Of a stretch of DNA of 64,000 nt, positions 15,689-27,229 are shown piece after piece. Origin of the DNA: an uncultured Rhodospirillaceae bacterium (GTDB lineage: Bacteria; Pseudomonadota; Alphaproteobacteria; Rhodospirillales; Magnetospirillaceae); assembly GCA_903901915.1 (NCBI GenBank), contig CAIUSV010000061.1, positions 1 through 64,000 on the forward strand. The letters run 5' to 3'. The notes under the pieces were generated by a model that was not told the DNA's origin, did no database searches, and was given only the letters and a program-made list of their open reading frames with translations. Numbering within the stretch: position 1 is the stretch's first letter; each line of letters opens with the position of its first letter. Position numbers and translations under genes: made by a program.

Positions 15689-16050
15689 TCCCGGCGGGGC
15701 AGCATGCCGCCAAGCTGACGGCCGCCGAAAATGTGGAAGTGGAGGTGCGGCACCTCCTGATGGCCGTTGGTGCCAACGTTGCTAAGCAACCGCCAGCCAT
15801 CCTCGGCGACGCCGGCCGCCGCCGCCACCTTGCCGATGGCGCGTACCAGCGCGGCGATCTCGGTGTCCGAGGCGTTGGCGGCGAAATCGTTGACCGAGAC
15901 GTAGGCGCCCTTGGGAATCACCAGGATATGGACCGGAGCCTGGGGGTGGATGTCGTGGAAGGCCAGGGTATGGGCGTCCTCGTACACCGTGTTGCAGGGA
16001 ATCTCGCCGCGCAGGATGCGGGCGAAGATGTTGTTCGGATCATAGGCCAT
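15685..16050 (-). CDS. hinT: HIT family purine nucleoside phosphoramidase (HinT-like)
   Basis: A 121-residue histidine triad protein. The catalytic motif HLHFHIFGG is near residue 100, and the upstream NIFARILRGEIPCNTVYED and HILVIPKGAYVSV blocks are typical of HinT, which hydrolyses AMP-N phosphoramidates and acyl adenylates. The gene lies 12 nt after hisE on the same strand, a common arrangement in alphaproteobacteria, so it is the last gene of the his run. Its final codons overlap the convergent comM. Confidence 0.92.
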   Translation of the reverse strand: MAYDPNNIFARILRGEIPCNTVYEDAHTLAFHDIHPQAPVHILVIPKGAYVSVNDFAANASDTEIAALVRAIGKVAAAAGVAEDGWRLLSNVGTNGHQEVPHLHFHIFGGRQLGGMLPRRD

Positions 16051-16062
16051 CCGCTTTCCCCC

Positions 16063-16392
16063 TTACTTCTTGGCGCGGGACTTCTTTTCGTCGATGCCCG
16101 AGGTGCCGGTACGCTTGGCCAGCTCGGCCCACACCTTCGCCGGCTCGACGCCGCAATCGGCCCACAGTGCCAGCAGGTGATACAAGGTGTCGGCGCTTTC
16201 GCTGACCAGTTCGTCCTTGCCCTCGGACAGGGCGGCGACCACGGCTTCGACCGCTTCCTCGCCGAACTTCTGGGCAATCTTGCCGCGACCGCGAGCGAAC
16301 AGCTTGGCGGTATAGGACTTTTCCGGATCGCCACCCTTGCGGCTGGCGATTACCGCGTAAAGCTCGTCGAGAATGTGGCTGTCGCGGGCCAT
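16063..16392 (-). CDS. hisE: Phosphoribosyl-ATP pyrophosphatase
   Basis: Hydrolyses phosphoribosyl-ATP to phosphoribosyl-AMP, the second step of histidine synthesis. The 109-residue MazG-like fold shows SYTAKLFARGRGKIAQKFGEEAVEAVVAA followed by ESADTLYHLLALWADCG, with the acidic residues that bind magnesium. The enzyme stands alone and is not fused to HisI. It is separated from hisF by 98 bp, more than the other his genes here, and a 10-bp palindrome ATTCTAGAAT lies in that gap, so a separate promoter is possible. Confidence 0.95.
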   Translation of the reverse strand: MARDSHILDELYAVIASRKGGDPEKSYTAKLFARGRGKIAQKFGEEAVEAVVAALSEGKDELVSESADTLYHLLALWADCGVEPAKVWAELAKRTGTSGIDEKKSRAKK

Positions 16393-16490
16393 CGGCTGTC
16401 CTTACATTGAATTATTCTAGAATGTCATCATTCCGCAGGCTTTCCCTATCAGATGGGCATGCCGCTGTCACGCGTCGAACGATGAATTCG

Positions 16491-17249
16491 TTACGGTCGC
16501 ACCGGGATGCCGGCGGCGCGCAGATGGGCCTTGGCTTCGGCGATGGAATAGGTGCCGAAATGAAAGATCGAGGCGGCGAGCACGGCGGTGGCGTGGCCGT
16601 CGCGGATGCCCGCCACCAGATGGTCAAGGGTGCCGACGCCACCCGACGCGATCACCGGTACCGTCACCGCGTCCGCCACCGCGCGGGTCAGCGAGATGTC
16701 GAAGCCTTGCTTGGTGCCGTCGCGGTCCATGGAGGTCAGCAAAATCTCGCCGGCACCATAGAAGGTCATCCGTCGCGCCCACTCCACCGCGTCGATGCCG
16801 GTGGCGTTGCGGCCGCCATGGGTGAAGATCTCGAACCGGCCCGGTGCCACCTGTTTGGCGTCGATGGCGACGACGATGCATTGGCTGCCGAATTTTTCGG
16901 CGGCTTCGCGGACGAATTCGGGGCGATGCACCGCGGCGGTGTTGATCGAGACCTTGTCGGCACCGGCCAGCAGCAGCTTGCGGATATCGTCGTTGGTCCG
17001 CACCCCGCCGCCGACGGTCAGCGGCATGAAGCACTGTTCGGCGGTGCGGCGCACCACGTCATAGATGGTGTCGCGGTTATCGACGCTGGCGGTGATGTCG
17101 AGAAAGGTCAGCTCGTCGGCGCCGGCCCGGTCGTAGACCTTGGCCTGTTCCACCGGATCGCCGGCATCGACCAGATCGACGAAGTTGACGCCCTTGACGA
17201 CGCGGCCGTCCTTGACGTCGAGGCATGGGATGATGCGCATCTTGAGCAT
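16491..17249 (-). CDS. hisF: Imidazole glycerol phosphate synthase, cyclase subunit
   Basis: A 252-residue (beta/alpha)8 barrel starting [20 protein letters not shown], the hallmark of HisF, with catalytic Asp in CLDVKDG and Asp in the second half ([14 protein letters not shown]). It uses ammonia supplied by HisH to form IGP and AICAR. The gene starts 3 nt after the hisA stop, so the two are translationally linked. Confidence 0.97.
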   Translation of the reverse strand: MLKMRIIPCLDVKDGRVVKGVNFVDLVDAGDPVEQAKVYDRAGADELTFLDITASVDNRDTIYDVVRRTAEQCFMPLTVGGGVRTNDDIRKLLLAGADKVSINTAAVHRPEFVREAAEKFGSQCIVVAIDAKQVAPGRFEIFTHGGRNATGIDAVEWARRMTFYGAGEILLTSMDRDGTKQGFDISLTRAVADAVTVPVIASGGVGTLDHLVAGIRDGHATAVLAASIFHFGTYSIAEAKAHLRAAGIPVRP

Positions 17250-17252
17250 GGC

Positions 17253-17972
17253 TCAGGCCTTCAACAGCGAGATGGCGGCGGCGACGTCGAGCCGGCCGTC
17301 ATAGATCGCCCGGCCCGAAATCACCCCCTCCAGCCGGGGGAACTGCTTCAGTGCCCTAAGATCGTCCAGCGACGACACCCCGCCCGAGGCGATCACCGGG
17401 GTTGCGATGGCATCGGCCAGCGCCGCCGTCGCCGCCACGTTGGGTCCGGCCATGACGCCGTCACGGTCGATATCGGTGTAGATGATGGCGGCGACCCCGG
17501 CATCGGCGAATTTCAGCGCCAGATCCAGGGCGCTCAGGTCGGAGGTTTCGGCCCAGCCCTCCACCGCGACCTTGCCGCCCTTGGCGTCGATCCCCACCGC
17601 CACCCGGCCGGGAAAGCGCCGGCAGGCGTCCTTGACCAGTTGGGGATTCTTCAGCGCCACCGTGCCCAGGATCACCCGCCGCACTCCACGATTCAGCCAA
17701 TCCTCGATGGTGGCCATGTCGCGAATGCCGCCGCCGAGTTGAACCGGGATCGAAACGGCCTTCAGGATCGACTCCACCGCCGCGGCGTTGACCGGCCGGC
17801 CGGCAAAGGCGCCGTTGAGATCGACCACGTGAATCCACTCGGCCCCGGCATCGGCGAAGGCGCGGGCCTGGGCGCCGGGGTCGGTGTTGAACACCGTCGC
17901 TTCTTCCATCAGGCCGAGCTTGAGCCGGACGCAGGCGCCGTCCTTGAGGTCGATGGCGGGGAAAAGAATCAT
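17253..17972 (-). CDS. hisA: ProFAR isomerase
   Basis: A 239-residue TIM barrel that opens the ribose ring of 5'-ProFAR (Amadori rearrangement). It starts [20 protein letters not shown], with the catalytic Asp in AIDLKDG, and contains [15 protein letters not shown] and the phosphate loop [13 protein letters not shown]. It sits between hisH and hisF with 3-nt gaps. Confidence 0.97.
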   Translation of the reverse strand: MILFPAIDLKDGACVRLKLGLMEEATVFNTDPGAQARAFADAGAEWIHVVDLNGAFAGRPVNAAAVESILKAVSIPVQLGGGIRDMATIEDWLNRGVRRVILGTVALKNPQLVKDACRRFPGRVAVGIDAKGGKVAVEGWAETSDLSALDLALKFADAGVAAIIYTDIDRDGVMAGPNVAATAALADAIATPVIASGGVSSLDDLRALKQFPRLEGVISGRAIYDGRLDVAAAISLLKA

Positions 17973-17975
17973 GAC

Positions 17976-18638
17976 TTACGGCGTCCAGGTCAGGAAATTG
18001 GCGATCACCGCCAGGCCGGTGGCCTGGGATTTCTCGGGATGGAACTGGGTTCCGACGATGTTGTCACGGCCGATCACGGCGGTGATCGGGCCGCCGTACT
18101 CCACATGAGCCAGGCTGTGGGCGGGATCGGAGCAGACGAAGCGATAGGAATGGACGAAATAGGCATGGGCCTCGGTCGGCAATCCGCTCAGCAGGGGATG
18201 CACCGGGCCGTCGGCCACCAGTTCGTTCCAGCCCATGTGCGGCACCTTGAGGCCGGCATCGGCGGGGACGAGGGGAACCACCTCGCCCTTGATCCAGTCA
18301 AGGCCGGCGTGGTCGCCGTGCTCGCGCCCGGTGGTGGCGAGCAGTTGCATGCCGACGCAGATGCCGAGAAACGGCCGGCCCCGGCGCAACACCTGTTCGG
18401 ACAGGGTCGCGACCATGCCGGGCAGGCGTTCCAGTCCGGCCTTGCAGTCGGCGAAGGCACCAACGCCGGGCAGGACGATACGGTCCGCCCGCGCCACCTC
18501 GGCGGGATCGGCGGTGACACGGACATCAACCTTCAGGCCGTGCTCGGCCACCACCCGCTCGAACGCCTTGGCCGCCGAGCGCAGGTTGCCCGAGCCATAA
18601 TCGACGATGGCGACGATGCCGTTTTGCGATGCGCTCAC
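17976..18638 (-). CDS. hisH: Imidazole glycerol phosphate synthase, glutaminase subunit
   Basis: A class I amidotransferase of 220 residues that releases ammonia from glutamine for HisF. It shows [13 protein letters not shown] at the N-terminus, the nucleophile in [12 protein letters not shown], and the His-Glu of the triad in [14 protein letters not shown] 18638 is chosen as start: it overlaps the hisB stop (GTGA), and in-frame codons further upstream would run into hisB. Confidence 0.95.
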   Translation of the reverse strand: MSASQNGIVAIVDYGSGNLRSAAKAFERVVAEHGLKVDVRVTADPAEVARADRIVLPGVGAFADCKAGLERLPGMVATLSEQVLRRGRPFLGICVGMQLLATTGREHGDHAGLDWIKGEVVPLVPADAGLKVPHMGWNELVADGPVHPLLSGLPTEAHAYFVHSYRFVCSDPAHSLAHVEYGGPITAVIGRDNIVGTQFHPEKSQATGLAVIANFLTWTP

Positions 18639-19222
18639 AGTGTCCCCTTGGTCGAGGGCACCGCGTCGGCCTTGCGCGGATCGATCTCGAGCGCGGCGCG
18701 CAAGGCTCGCGCCAGCGCCTTGAAACAGCTTTCGACGATGTGGTGGTCGTTGTCGCCGTAAAGCGTCTCGACGTGCAAGGTGGCGCCCGCCGCCTGGGCG
18801 AAGGCCTGGAACCATTCCTTGAACAGCTCGGTATCCATGGTGCCGAGCTTGTCGTGGCCGAATGCCACCTTCCACACCAGATAGGGCCGGTTGGACAGGT
18901 CGAGGGCGACGCGGGTCAGCGTCTCATCCATGGGCACCAGGGCCGAGCCATAGCGCTGGATCCCCTTGCGTTCGCCCAGCGCCTTGGCCACCGCCTGACC
19001 GATGGCGATGCCGACATCCTCGGTGGTGTGGTGGGCGTCGATGTGGAGATCGCCCCTGGCCTCGACGTCAAGGTCGATCAGCGAATGGCGCGACAGCTGT
19101 TCCAGCATGTGGTCGAGAAAGCCGACTCCGGTTTTTACCGCGTAACGGCCGCTGCCGTCGAGATCGACGGTGACCTTGATGCTGGTCTCGGTGGTGGTGC
19201 GCTCGACGCTGCCCTGGCGCAT
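18635..19222 (-). CDS. hisB: Imidazoleglycerol-phosphate dehydratase
   Basis: A 195-residue monofunctional HisB dehydratase. The manganese-binding histidines lie in [23 protein letters not shown] and the C-terminal [19 protein letters not shown]. It is the first gene of the hisBHAFE run. The 138-bp space to the divergent protease gene should hold its promoter, though I do not see a clear one on this strand. Confidence 0.97.
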   Translation of the reverse strand: MRQGSVERTTTETSIKVTVDLDGSGRYAVKTGVGFLDHMLEQLSRHSLIDLDVEARGDLHIDAHHTTEDVGIAIGQAVAKALGERKGIQRYGSALVPMDETLTRVALDLSNRPYLVWKVAFGHDKLGTMDTELFKEWFQAFAQAAGATLHVETLYGDNDHHIVESCFKALARALRAALEIDPRKADAVPSTKGTL

Positions 19223-19289
19223 GGAAATCTCCTGATCGCGAGGATTTCTCTAGTACCAGCAATGGCGCCCGAGGGGAAGCTTGGGGAAA

Positions 19290-19318
19290 TTGCCGGTCTC
19301 GTCGAAATTTTGTATATA
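19290..19318 (+). promoter_or_regulatory. Candidate sigma-70 promoter of the protease gene
   Basis: TTGCCG and TATATA are separated by exactly 17 nt, in an A+T-rich dip 43 nt before the protease ATG. The hexamers match the consensus at four positions each. This is a prediction from sequence only. Confidence 0.4.
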
Positions 19319-19360
19319 GGAAATATAACGCAACCATAGGGGGTTCGATAGGCGGGGAAG

Positions 19361-20947
19361 ATGACCATCCGGACAGTTCCATTGATCCTGCTGATCCTGT
19401 GGTGGTATGGCGGGTTGGCGGCGCCGGCCGGGGCGGATTACCCCGATTTGCGGTCGCTGGTCGAAGCCGCCCGTGCCGCCGGTCCCGACGCCGCCGATCT
19501 TGGCGGCATGGTCATCGCTCCGGCCACCAGCCAGCAGTTGCTGCGTCAGGGTGATCTGGACTTCAAGTTCGCCGTCGGTATCGACCTGCCCATCGATCTC
19601 CAGCCGGGGACGCTGTCCACCGCCATCGTCGCGCCGATGGCCGAGACCGGGCGATTCGCCATCGTCTTCGAGGTTGCTATGGCCAAGGCGTCGCGCAAGG
19701 TCCGCGATGTGCGCGATGAGGACTCGCGCAAGGTGGTGGACATGCTCAAGCACGCCAACCCCGCCTACAAGAACGCCATGGGCCGGCTGGACCAGTTGTC
19801 CAAGAAGGCGGATCGCTATGTCGCCGCCGACAAACCGGTTCATCCCAAGGTCGCCGCCCAATTGGGCGATGCCCAAAGCCGGTTGATGGCGACGCCGCCC
19901 TACCTGGAACAGCCGATCTTTGGTTCGTACAAGTACAAGGCCGCCGACGTCGAGGCCACCAAGGCGTTGACGGTCAATTACTACGTCATCGACAAGCAGG
20001 CGCGGAGCTATGTTCGCTCCACCTTCGACGTGGTGGAAAACCAACACTTCATCATGGCCTACGGCGTCGATCCCACCGACCCGGACAAGGACCGCATCCA
20101 CGCCGACCATTCCTTCGAGAAGGACGTGCGCGACTGGGAGCGCGCCGCCGTCATCGTGCCACTGTCCCGGCTGCTCGATCACGCCGTCGGGCAGCAGGGG
20201 GCCGCCCAGTCCTTCGCCGCCGCCGCGCCGCTGCTGGCGGAACTGTCGCGCGACCGCAGCAGCGCCGCCGCCAGGGTCGAGGCCGAACGTTTCGACGCAA
20301 GGCCGCTCAACGATCCCCGCTTCGACAGCGTCGTGGCCATCTTCAGGCCCGGCCTGCTGGGCAGCGGCTTTTATGTCCGCTCCAACATCGTCATGACCAA
20401 CTGGCATGTGGTCAAGGGCGGCGATATCGTCGAGCTGAAACGTTACGACGGCCGCGAGTTCTTCGGCCAGGTCATCGGACGCGACACCCGTCTTGATCTC
20501 GCCCTGATCAAGGTTCAGGAGCGCGGCCGTCCGGTCGAGTTCATGACCGGCAAGGATGTCAAACCGGGCGATATGACCGAAGTCATCGGCCATCCCGTTG
20601 GCTATGCCTTTACCATCACCAGGGGTCAGGTCAGCGGTATCCGGCGGCTGAGGCCGGCGATTCTGGAAGGTCCGTCCGACGACAGGTCGCTGGCGGCGAA
20701 TCCCAATTACAACACGCCGCGTCACAAGAGCGACGGCGTGCTTTACGTCCAGACCGATGCCGCCATCAATCACGGCAATTCCGGCGGGCCGGTGTTCATC
20801 GGCAACAAGGTGGTGGGAATCGCCGACTGGTCGCCCTATGAACCGGCCGCCGATGGCGTGTCCCCGGTCAAGGTCCCCGGCATCGCCTTCGCCGTCCACT
20901 ATTCCGAGGCGGTGCGCTTTCTCAACGACGCCCTCAGGGGAGAATGA
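19361..20947 (+). CDS. Secreted trypsin-like serine protease with N-terminal extension
   Basis: A 528-residue protein with a signal peptide (MTIRTVPLILLILWWYGGLA...GADY). About 300 residues of no recognised family follow, partly helical (DEDSRKVVDMLKHANPAYKN). The last 200 residues are an S1-type protease domain: His in MTNWHVVKGGD, Asp in RLDLALIKVQE, Ser in INHGNSGGPVF. There is no PDZ domain, unlike DegP-type proteases. The export signal places it in the periplasm or outside. Its stop overlaps the start region of the next lipoprotein gene, so the two form an operon and may act together at the envelope. Confidence 0.85.
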   Translation: MTIRTVPLILLILWWYGGLAAPAGADYPDLRSLVEAARAAGPDAADLGGMVIAPATSQQLLRQGDLDFKFAVGIDLPIDLQPGTLSTAIVAPMAETGRFAIVFEVAMAKASRKVRDVRDEDSRKVVDMLKHANPAYKNAMGRLDQLSKKADRYVAADKPVHPKVAAQLGDAQSRLMATPPYLEQPIFGSYKYKAADVEATKALTVNYYVIDKQARSYVRSTFDVVENQHFIMAYGVDPTDPDKDRIHADHSFEKDVRDWERAAVIVPLSRLLDHAVGQQGAAQSFAAAAPLLAELSRDRSSAAARVEAERFDARPLNDPRFDSVVAIFRPGLLGSGFYVRSNIVMTNWHVVKGGDIVELKRYDGREFFGQVIGRDTRLDLALIKVQERGRPVEFMTGKDVKPGDMTEVIGHPVGYAFTITRGQVSGIRRLRPAILEGPSDDRSLAANPNYNTPRHKSDGVLYVQTDAAINHGNSGGPVFIGNKVVGIADWSPYEPAADGVSPVKVPGIAFAVHYSEAVRFLNDALRGE

Positions 20948-20949
20948 TC

Positions 20950-21702
20950 ATGTCCATGGAGCGACGGCTGTTCCTCGCCGCCGGACTGGCCGCCGTGGTC
21001 GGCGGCTGCACCCGTAATACCCGCGACGGCATGGTGCTCGACCCCGCTACCGGCCGCATGTACGGCATGCGTTCGGACGGCGTGCCGGTGTTCACCGATT
21101 CCTCGCTGTTTCCCAACCGCCGTCTCAAGCTTTCCATGCGCAACATGTCGGGTGACGCGGTGTGGGACCTGGAGCCGACCCGCGAACGCCTGCACCAAGT
21201 ATTTCTCGACAAGGGTTATCAACGTTCCGACGGCACCGATTTCGGTCTCAAGGTCGATCTCAACGTGTTGCGCTCGCAGCAGTTCGACAGTTCCATGCTG
21301 AACGATTACGCCCTTCTCGGTGGGGCGGCGGGTGTGGTTCCCGGCGGCGGCGTCGGTGCCGGGGTCGCCGGCCCGGCGGGCATCGTCGGCGGTGGCGCCG
21401 CCGGTATGGCTGCGGGGGCCTCGCTGGGTGCCATCGCCGGCTATTTCACCGTCGACAGCATCTATGTGGTCATCACCGAGGCCGTCTTCGGCGTTCGCCG
21501 CGACAGCACCCGGCCGCGTCGCGTCGTCACCTTCGAGGGCAGCCCCCGCATCGAGGAGTGGGAGGAACGCGGTTATGACGCCTTCCGCAAGGTGCAAAGG
21601 GTGCTGATCGCCAATTACGGCGGCGGGCGCGGCGTGGCGCAAAAGGAGATCGCCGCCGATATCCGCGAGCGTCAGATCCGCTCGCTGTCCGGCTTCCTCT
21701 GA
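20950..21702 (+). CDS. TraT-like outer membrane lipoprotein
   Basis: A 250-residue lipoprotein: [20 protein letters not shown] has a lipobox with Cys20. The body resembles TraT, the plasmid surface exclusion and complement resistance protein: [28 protein letters not shown] corresponds to the conserved KNTSD...L...I.DAVKAKGYQV block. A Gly/Ala-rich segment follows ([31 protein letters not shown]), probably membrane-associated, as in TraT. An ATG at 20944 is also possible; 20950 is preferred for spacing to GGGGAG. This chromosomal copy follows the protease gene and is not near conjugation genes. Confidence 0.7.
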   Translation: MSMERRLFLAAGLAAVVGGCTRNTRDGMVLDPATGRMYGMRSDGVPVFTDSSLFPNRRLKLSMRNMSGDAVWDLEPTRERLHQVFLDKGYQRSDGTDFGLKVDLNVLRSQQFDSSMLNDYALLGGAAGVVPGGGVGAGVAGPAGIVGGGAAGMAAGASLGAIAGYFTVDSIYVVITEAVFGVRRDSTRPRRVVTFEGSPRIEEWEERGYDAFRKVQRVLIANYGGGRGVAQKEIAADIRERQIRSLSGFL

Positions 21703-21765
21703 TCACCCCCTTCCCTAAGCGGCGCAAACGTCCTATCTGTTCGGCGACACAACAGCGGGGCGGTC

Positions 21766-22311
21766 ATGTCCGAGCAAATTCCCTCCTGGCACGGCACCAC
21801 CATCCTTTCGGTGCGCAAGAACGGCCATGTCGTCATCGCCGGCGACGGTCAGGTCAGCCTGGGGTCAACCGTGATCAAGGCCAACGCCCGCAAGGTGCGC
21901 AAGGTCGGCGGCGGCTCGATCATGGTCGGTTTCGCCGGCGCCACCGCCGACGCCTTCACCTTGCTGGAACGGCTGGAGGCCAAGCTGGAGAAGTATCCCG
22001 GCCAGTTGACCCGGGCCTGCGTCGAGCTGGCCAAGGACTGGCGCACCGATCGCTACCTGCGCCGGCTGGAGGCGATGATGGCGGTGGCCGACAAGGACGT
22101 TTCCCTGGTCATGACCGGTCAGGGCGACGTGCTGGAGCCCGAGGACGGCCTGATCGGCATCGGTTCGGGCGGCAATTACGCCCTGGCGGCGGCCCGCGCC
22201 CTGATCGACATCGATGGCCTCGACGCCGAGACCATCGCCCGCAGGGCCATGGCCATCGCCGCCGACATCTGCGTCTATACCAACGGCAACATCATCGTCG
22301 AGGCCCTATGA
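21766..22311 (+). CDS. hslV: ATP-dependent protease HslVU, peptidase subunit
   Basis: The proteasome-like peptidase of the cytoplasmic HslVU complex. The mature enzyme begins at the catalytic Thr in [12 protein letters not shown], giving a propeptide of about ten residues. GDGQVSLG and [18 protein letters not shown] follow as in the family; length is 181. The stop overlaps the hslU start (ATGA). Confidence 0.96.
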   Translation: MSEQIPSWHGTTILSVRKNGHVVIAGDGQVSLGSTVIKANARKVRKVGGGSIMVGFAGATADAFTLLERLEAKLEKYPGQLTRACVELAKDWRTDRYLRRLEAMMAVADKDVSLVMTGQGDVLEPEDGLIGIGSGGNYALAAARALIDIDGLDAETIARRAMAIAADICVYTNGNIIVEAL

Positions 22312-23636
22312 CCGCCGCCGCCTTCTCTCCCCGCGAAATCGTTTCGGAACTGGATCGGTATATCGTCGGCCAGAACGACGCCAAGCGCGCCGTGGCCATC
22401 GCGCTGCGCAACCGCTGGCGGCGCCAGCAGCTTGCCGAGACGCTGCGTGAAGAGGTTCTGCCCAAGAACATCCTGATGATCGGTTCCACCGGTATCGGCA
22501 AGACCGAGATCGCGCGCCGTCTTGCCCGGCTGGCGCAGGCGCCGTTCCTCAAGGTCGAGGCCACCAAGTTCACCGAAGTCGGCTATGTCGGCCGCGATGT
22601 CGAACAGATCGTGCGCGACATCGTCGAGGTCGCCATCGGCCAGACCCGCGACCGCCTGCGCAAACAGGTTACCGCCAAGGCCGAGCTTGCCGCCGAGGAC
22701 CGTCTGCTCGACGTCCTGGTGGGCGAATCCGCCGGCGCCGACACCCGCCAGAAGTTCCGCAAGATGCTGCGCGAGGGCAGCCTGGACGACAAGGAGGTGG
22801 AGATTCAGGCGGCCGACAACGGCGCCGGGCTGCTGCCGACCTTCGATATTCCCGGCATGCCGGGGTCACAGATGGGCATGCTCAATCTCAACGACATCCT
22901 GGGCAAGGCGCTGGGCGGCGGCCGCACCCGGCCGCGCAAGTTGACGGTCAAGGATGCCCTCGACCTGCTGACCGCCGAGGAATCGGACAAGCTGCTGGAT
23001 CAGGAAAAGGTGGTGAAGGAAGCGATCTGGGCGGTGGAGAACAACGGCATCGTCTTCATCGACGAGATCGACAAGATCTGCGCCCGCTCGTCCGAACACC
23101 ATGTCGGCGGCGACGTCAGCCGCGAAGGCGTCCAACGCGACCTCCTGCCGCTGATCGAAGGCACCACGGTGGCGACCAAGCACGGCTCGGTCAAGACCGA
23201 CCATATCCTGTTCATCGCCTCGGGGGCATTCCATCTCGCCAAGCCGTCGGACCTGCTGCCGGAATTGCAGGGCCGGCTGCCGATTCGGGTCGAGCTGAAG
23301 CCGCTGTCGCGCGACGATCTGGTGCGCATCCTCACCGAGCCGGAAGCCAGCTTGATCAAGCAGTACGAGGCGCTGTTGGCCACCGAGGAGGTCGAGTTGT
23401 CGTTCGAGCCCGGCGCCATCGACGCCATCGGCGACCTTGCCGCCGAGATCAACGCCAGTGTCGAGAACATCGGGGCGCGGCGGTTACAGACGGTGATGGA
23501 ACGCCTGCTGGAAGAGATCAGCTTCACCGCTCCCGACCAGCCGCCCGGCACCAAGGTGGTCATCACCGCCGCCATGGTGCGGGAACGGGTCGGCGATCTG
23601 GCCAAGACCGCCGATCTCGCCAAATTCATCCTGTAG
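22308..23636 (+). CDS. hslU: ATP-dependent protease HslVU, ATPase subunit
   Basis: AAA+ unfoldase of 442 residues. It has the Walker A motif [15 protein letters not shown], the pore motif [13 protein letters not shown] and Walker B in [11 protein letters not shown], and ends in DLAKFIL, the C-terminal tail that docks into HslV. The intermediate I-domain lies between about 110 and 240. It is co-translated with hslV. Confidence 0.97.
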   Translation: MTAAAFSPREIVSELDRYIVGQNDAKRAVAIALRNRWRRQQLAETLREEVLPKNILMIGSTGIGKTEIARRLARLAQAPFLKVEATKFTEVGYVGRDVEQIVRDIVEVAIGQTRDRLRKQVTAKAELAAEDRLLDVLVGESAGADTRQKFRKMLREGSLDDKEVEIQAADNGAGLLPTFDIPGMPGSQMGMLNLNDILGKALGGGRTRPRKLTVKDALDLLTAEESDKLLDQEKVVKEAIWAVENNGIVFIDEIDKICARSSEHHVGGDVSREGVQRDLLPLIEGTTVATKHGSVKTDHILFIASGAFHLAKPSDLLPELQGRLPIRVELKPLSRDDLVRILTEPEASLIKQYEALLATEEVELSFEPGAIDAIGDLAAEINASVENIGARRLQTVMERLLEEISFTAPDQPPGTKVVITAAMVRERVGDLAKTADLAKFIL

Positions 23637-23653
23637 CGTGAGCGGGGTCCTAG

Positions 23654-23680
23654 AGCGCTTCAGCTTCAAGCTGAAGCGCT
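23654..23680. repeat. Perfect 13-bp inverted repeat downstream of hslU
   Basis: AGCGCTTCAGCTT-c-AAGCTGAAGCGCT: 13 complementary bases around a single central base, 17 nt after the hslU stop. As RNA it would form a stem with a small loop, but without a T-run. It may be a dispersed intergenic repeat rather than a terminator. Confidence 0.7.
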
Positions 23681-23741
23681 TGAATTCTGGTTGTACGAAA
23701 AAGCCGCGCTTTTTCATGGCTCAAACGCCGCTCTGGCTCAA

Positions 23742-23783
23742 GAGTTTCCCGATTTTCCGTTTCAGCTTAAATGCGGGAAACTC
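23742..23783. repeat. 10-bp inverted repeat in the hslU-dnaJ spacer
   Basis: GAGTTTCCCG at 23742-23751 and CGGGAAACTC at 23774-23783 are exact complements with a 22-nt loop. The loop contains TTCAGCTTAA, which partly repeats the arm of the palindrome at 23654, so the two repeats may belong to one composite element. Confidence 0.55.
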
Positions 23784-23857
23784 TAGGTCGGATCCTGACG
23801 CCCGGTTTCCAAGCGCCAGGTGAATCGGCCCACCAACTGATTGAATTGTGGAAACAA

Positions 23858-23890
23858 ATCTAACTTTTGCGTGGGACGCAAATGTTAGAT
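23858..23890. terminator. Bidirectional terminator between hslU and dnaJ
   Basis: ATCTAACTTTTGCGT-ggg-ACGCAAATGTTAGAT has 14 of 15 arm positions complementary and is followed by TTTTT on the plus strand. The opposite flank is also T-rich on the minus strand. It lies between two convergent operons, hslVU and dnaKJ, so it can serve both. Confidence 0.75.
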
Positions 23891-23921
23891 TTTTTGCCAC
23901 TGGCGGCATCACCGCCGGGTC

Positions 23922-25067
23922 TCACCCTTCCTTCAAATCCTCCCACAGCTCCTTCACCTTGGCGAAGAAGCCCTGGCTTTCCGGTGAATTCTTGGCCTTT
24001 TCGCCCTCGCCGGCCTGCTGGAATTCCTTCATCAGTTCGACCTGACGCTTGGTGAGGTTGACCGGGGTTTCGACCATGGCCTGGATGAACATGTCGCCGC
24101 GCGCCGGACTGCGCAGCACGCTCATGCCCTTGGAGCGCAGACGGAACTGGTGGCCGCTCTGGGTGCCGCCGGGGATGGTGACCTTGGCCTTGGTGCCGTC
24201 GATGGTGGGAACCTCGATGGCGCCGCCCAGGGTGGCGGTGGTCATGGGGATGGGAACGCGGCAGAAGATGTTGGCGCCGTCGCGCTGGAAGATGCGGTGG
24301 GCCGAGATGGCGAGGAAGATGTAAAGGTCGCCGGGCGGTGCGCCGCGGGCGCCGGCCTCGCCCTCGCCGGCCAGACGGATGCGGGTGCCGTCCTCGACGC
24401 CGGCGGGAATGGTGACCGACAGGGTCTTTTCCTTGCGCACCCGTCCGGCGCCACCGCAGACCTTGCAGGGGTCCTTGATCACCTTGCCCTGGCCCTGGCA
24501 GGTGGGGCAGGTCCGCTCGATGGTGAAAAAGCCCTGTTGGCTGCGGATCTTGCCGGCGCCGTGGCAGGCGGAACAGGCCACCGGCTGGGCGCCGTCCTTG
24601 GCGCCGGTGCCCTTGCAGGACTCGCAAGGCGCCGAGGAGGGAATCTTGACGGTGGCCGACTTGCCGGCGAACGCCTCTTCCAGGGTGATGTCCATGTTGT
24701 AGCGCAGGTCGGAACCACGTCCCGCCGACTGGCCGCGCCGTCCGCCCATGAACTCGCCGAACATCTCGTCGAAAATGTCGGCGAAGCCACCGCCGCCGAA
24801 GCCACCGCCGCCAAAGCCGCCACCACCGCCGGGGCCACCCTGCTCGAAGGCGGCGTGACCGAAGCGGTCGTAGGCGGCGCGCTTCTGCTCGTCCTTCAGA
24901 ACGTCGTAGGCTTCGTTGATTTCCTTGAACTTCTGCTCGGCGGCCGCGTCACCGGGGTTGCGGTCCGGATGGAACTGCATCGCCTGCTTGCGGTAAGCCT
25001 TCTTGATGTCGTCGCCGGAAGCCCCGCGCTCGACCCCCAGAAGTTCGTAGTAGTCCTGCTTGCTCAT
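23922..25067 (-). CDS. dnaJ: Chaperone DnaJ (Hsp40)
   Basis: A 381-residue type I co-chaperone that stimulates the ATPase of DnaK. The J domain has the HPD motif ([11 protein letters not shown]), followed by a Gly/Phe-rich linker ([15 protein letters not shown]) and four zinc-finger repeats ([32 protein letters not shown]). The C-terminal substrate-binding domains end the protein. It lies 67 bp after dnaK on the same strand. Confidence 0.98.
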   Translation of the reverse strand: MSKQDYYELLGVERGASGDDIKKAYRKQAMQFHPDRNPGDAAAEQKFKEINEAYDVLKDEQKRAAYDRFGHAAFEQGGPGGGGGFGGGGFGGGGFADIFDEMFGEFMGGRRGQSAGRGSDLRYNMDITLEEAFAGKSATVKIPSSAPCESCKGTGAKDGAQPVACSACHGAGKIRSQQGFFTIERTCPTCQGQGKVIKDPCKVCGGAGRVRKEKTLSVTIPAGVEDGTRIRLAGEGEAGARGAPPGDLYIFLAISAHRIFQRDGANIFCRVPIPMTTATLGGAIEVPTIDGTKAKVTIPGGTQSGHQFRLRSKGMSVLRSPARGDMFIQAMVETPVNLTKRQVELMKEFQQAGEGEKAKNSPESQGFFAKVKELWEDLKEG

Positions 25068-25134
25068 GCGTTTCGCATCCGTAATGAGGCCGGCGGCGGA
25101 GGAGGGCCGCCGGCCGCGAACCGATCAGACAGGT

Positions 25135-27060
<1,926 letters not shown>

Positions 27061-27180
27061 GTCGTCCTCATTCCTGTTCGGCGGATCGCGGCGGCCCTGA
27101 AGGCTTCAGCAGCGGCCCAGCGGTCCCCTGTCGGGTTGCCAAATGGTCGGGGAACGGCCCGTCGGCCGTCCCACCGGCCT

Positions 27181-27210
27181 TATATAGGGCGTGGTGGGAG
27201 GCGCGCAACT
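27181..27210 (-). promoter_or_regulatory. Candidate heat-shock-type promoter of dnaKJ
   Basis: On the minus strand AGTTGCGC is followed after about 13 nt by CCCTATATA. The CCTATAT-type -10 resembles RpoH-dependent promoters of alphaproteobacteria, and the -35 retains TTG. It lies about 120 nt upstream of the dnaK start, after the uracil-DNA glycosylase gene. The -35 match is weak. Confidence 0.35.
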
Positions 27211-27229
27211 GCGGTAAAGGGGTCCAATT

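Noticed and set aside
16407-18761. A 784-codon plus-strand frame across hisF, hisA and hisH
   Set aside because: Antisense to well-defined his genes; composition is an artefact of high GC at third codon positions.
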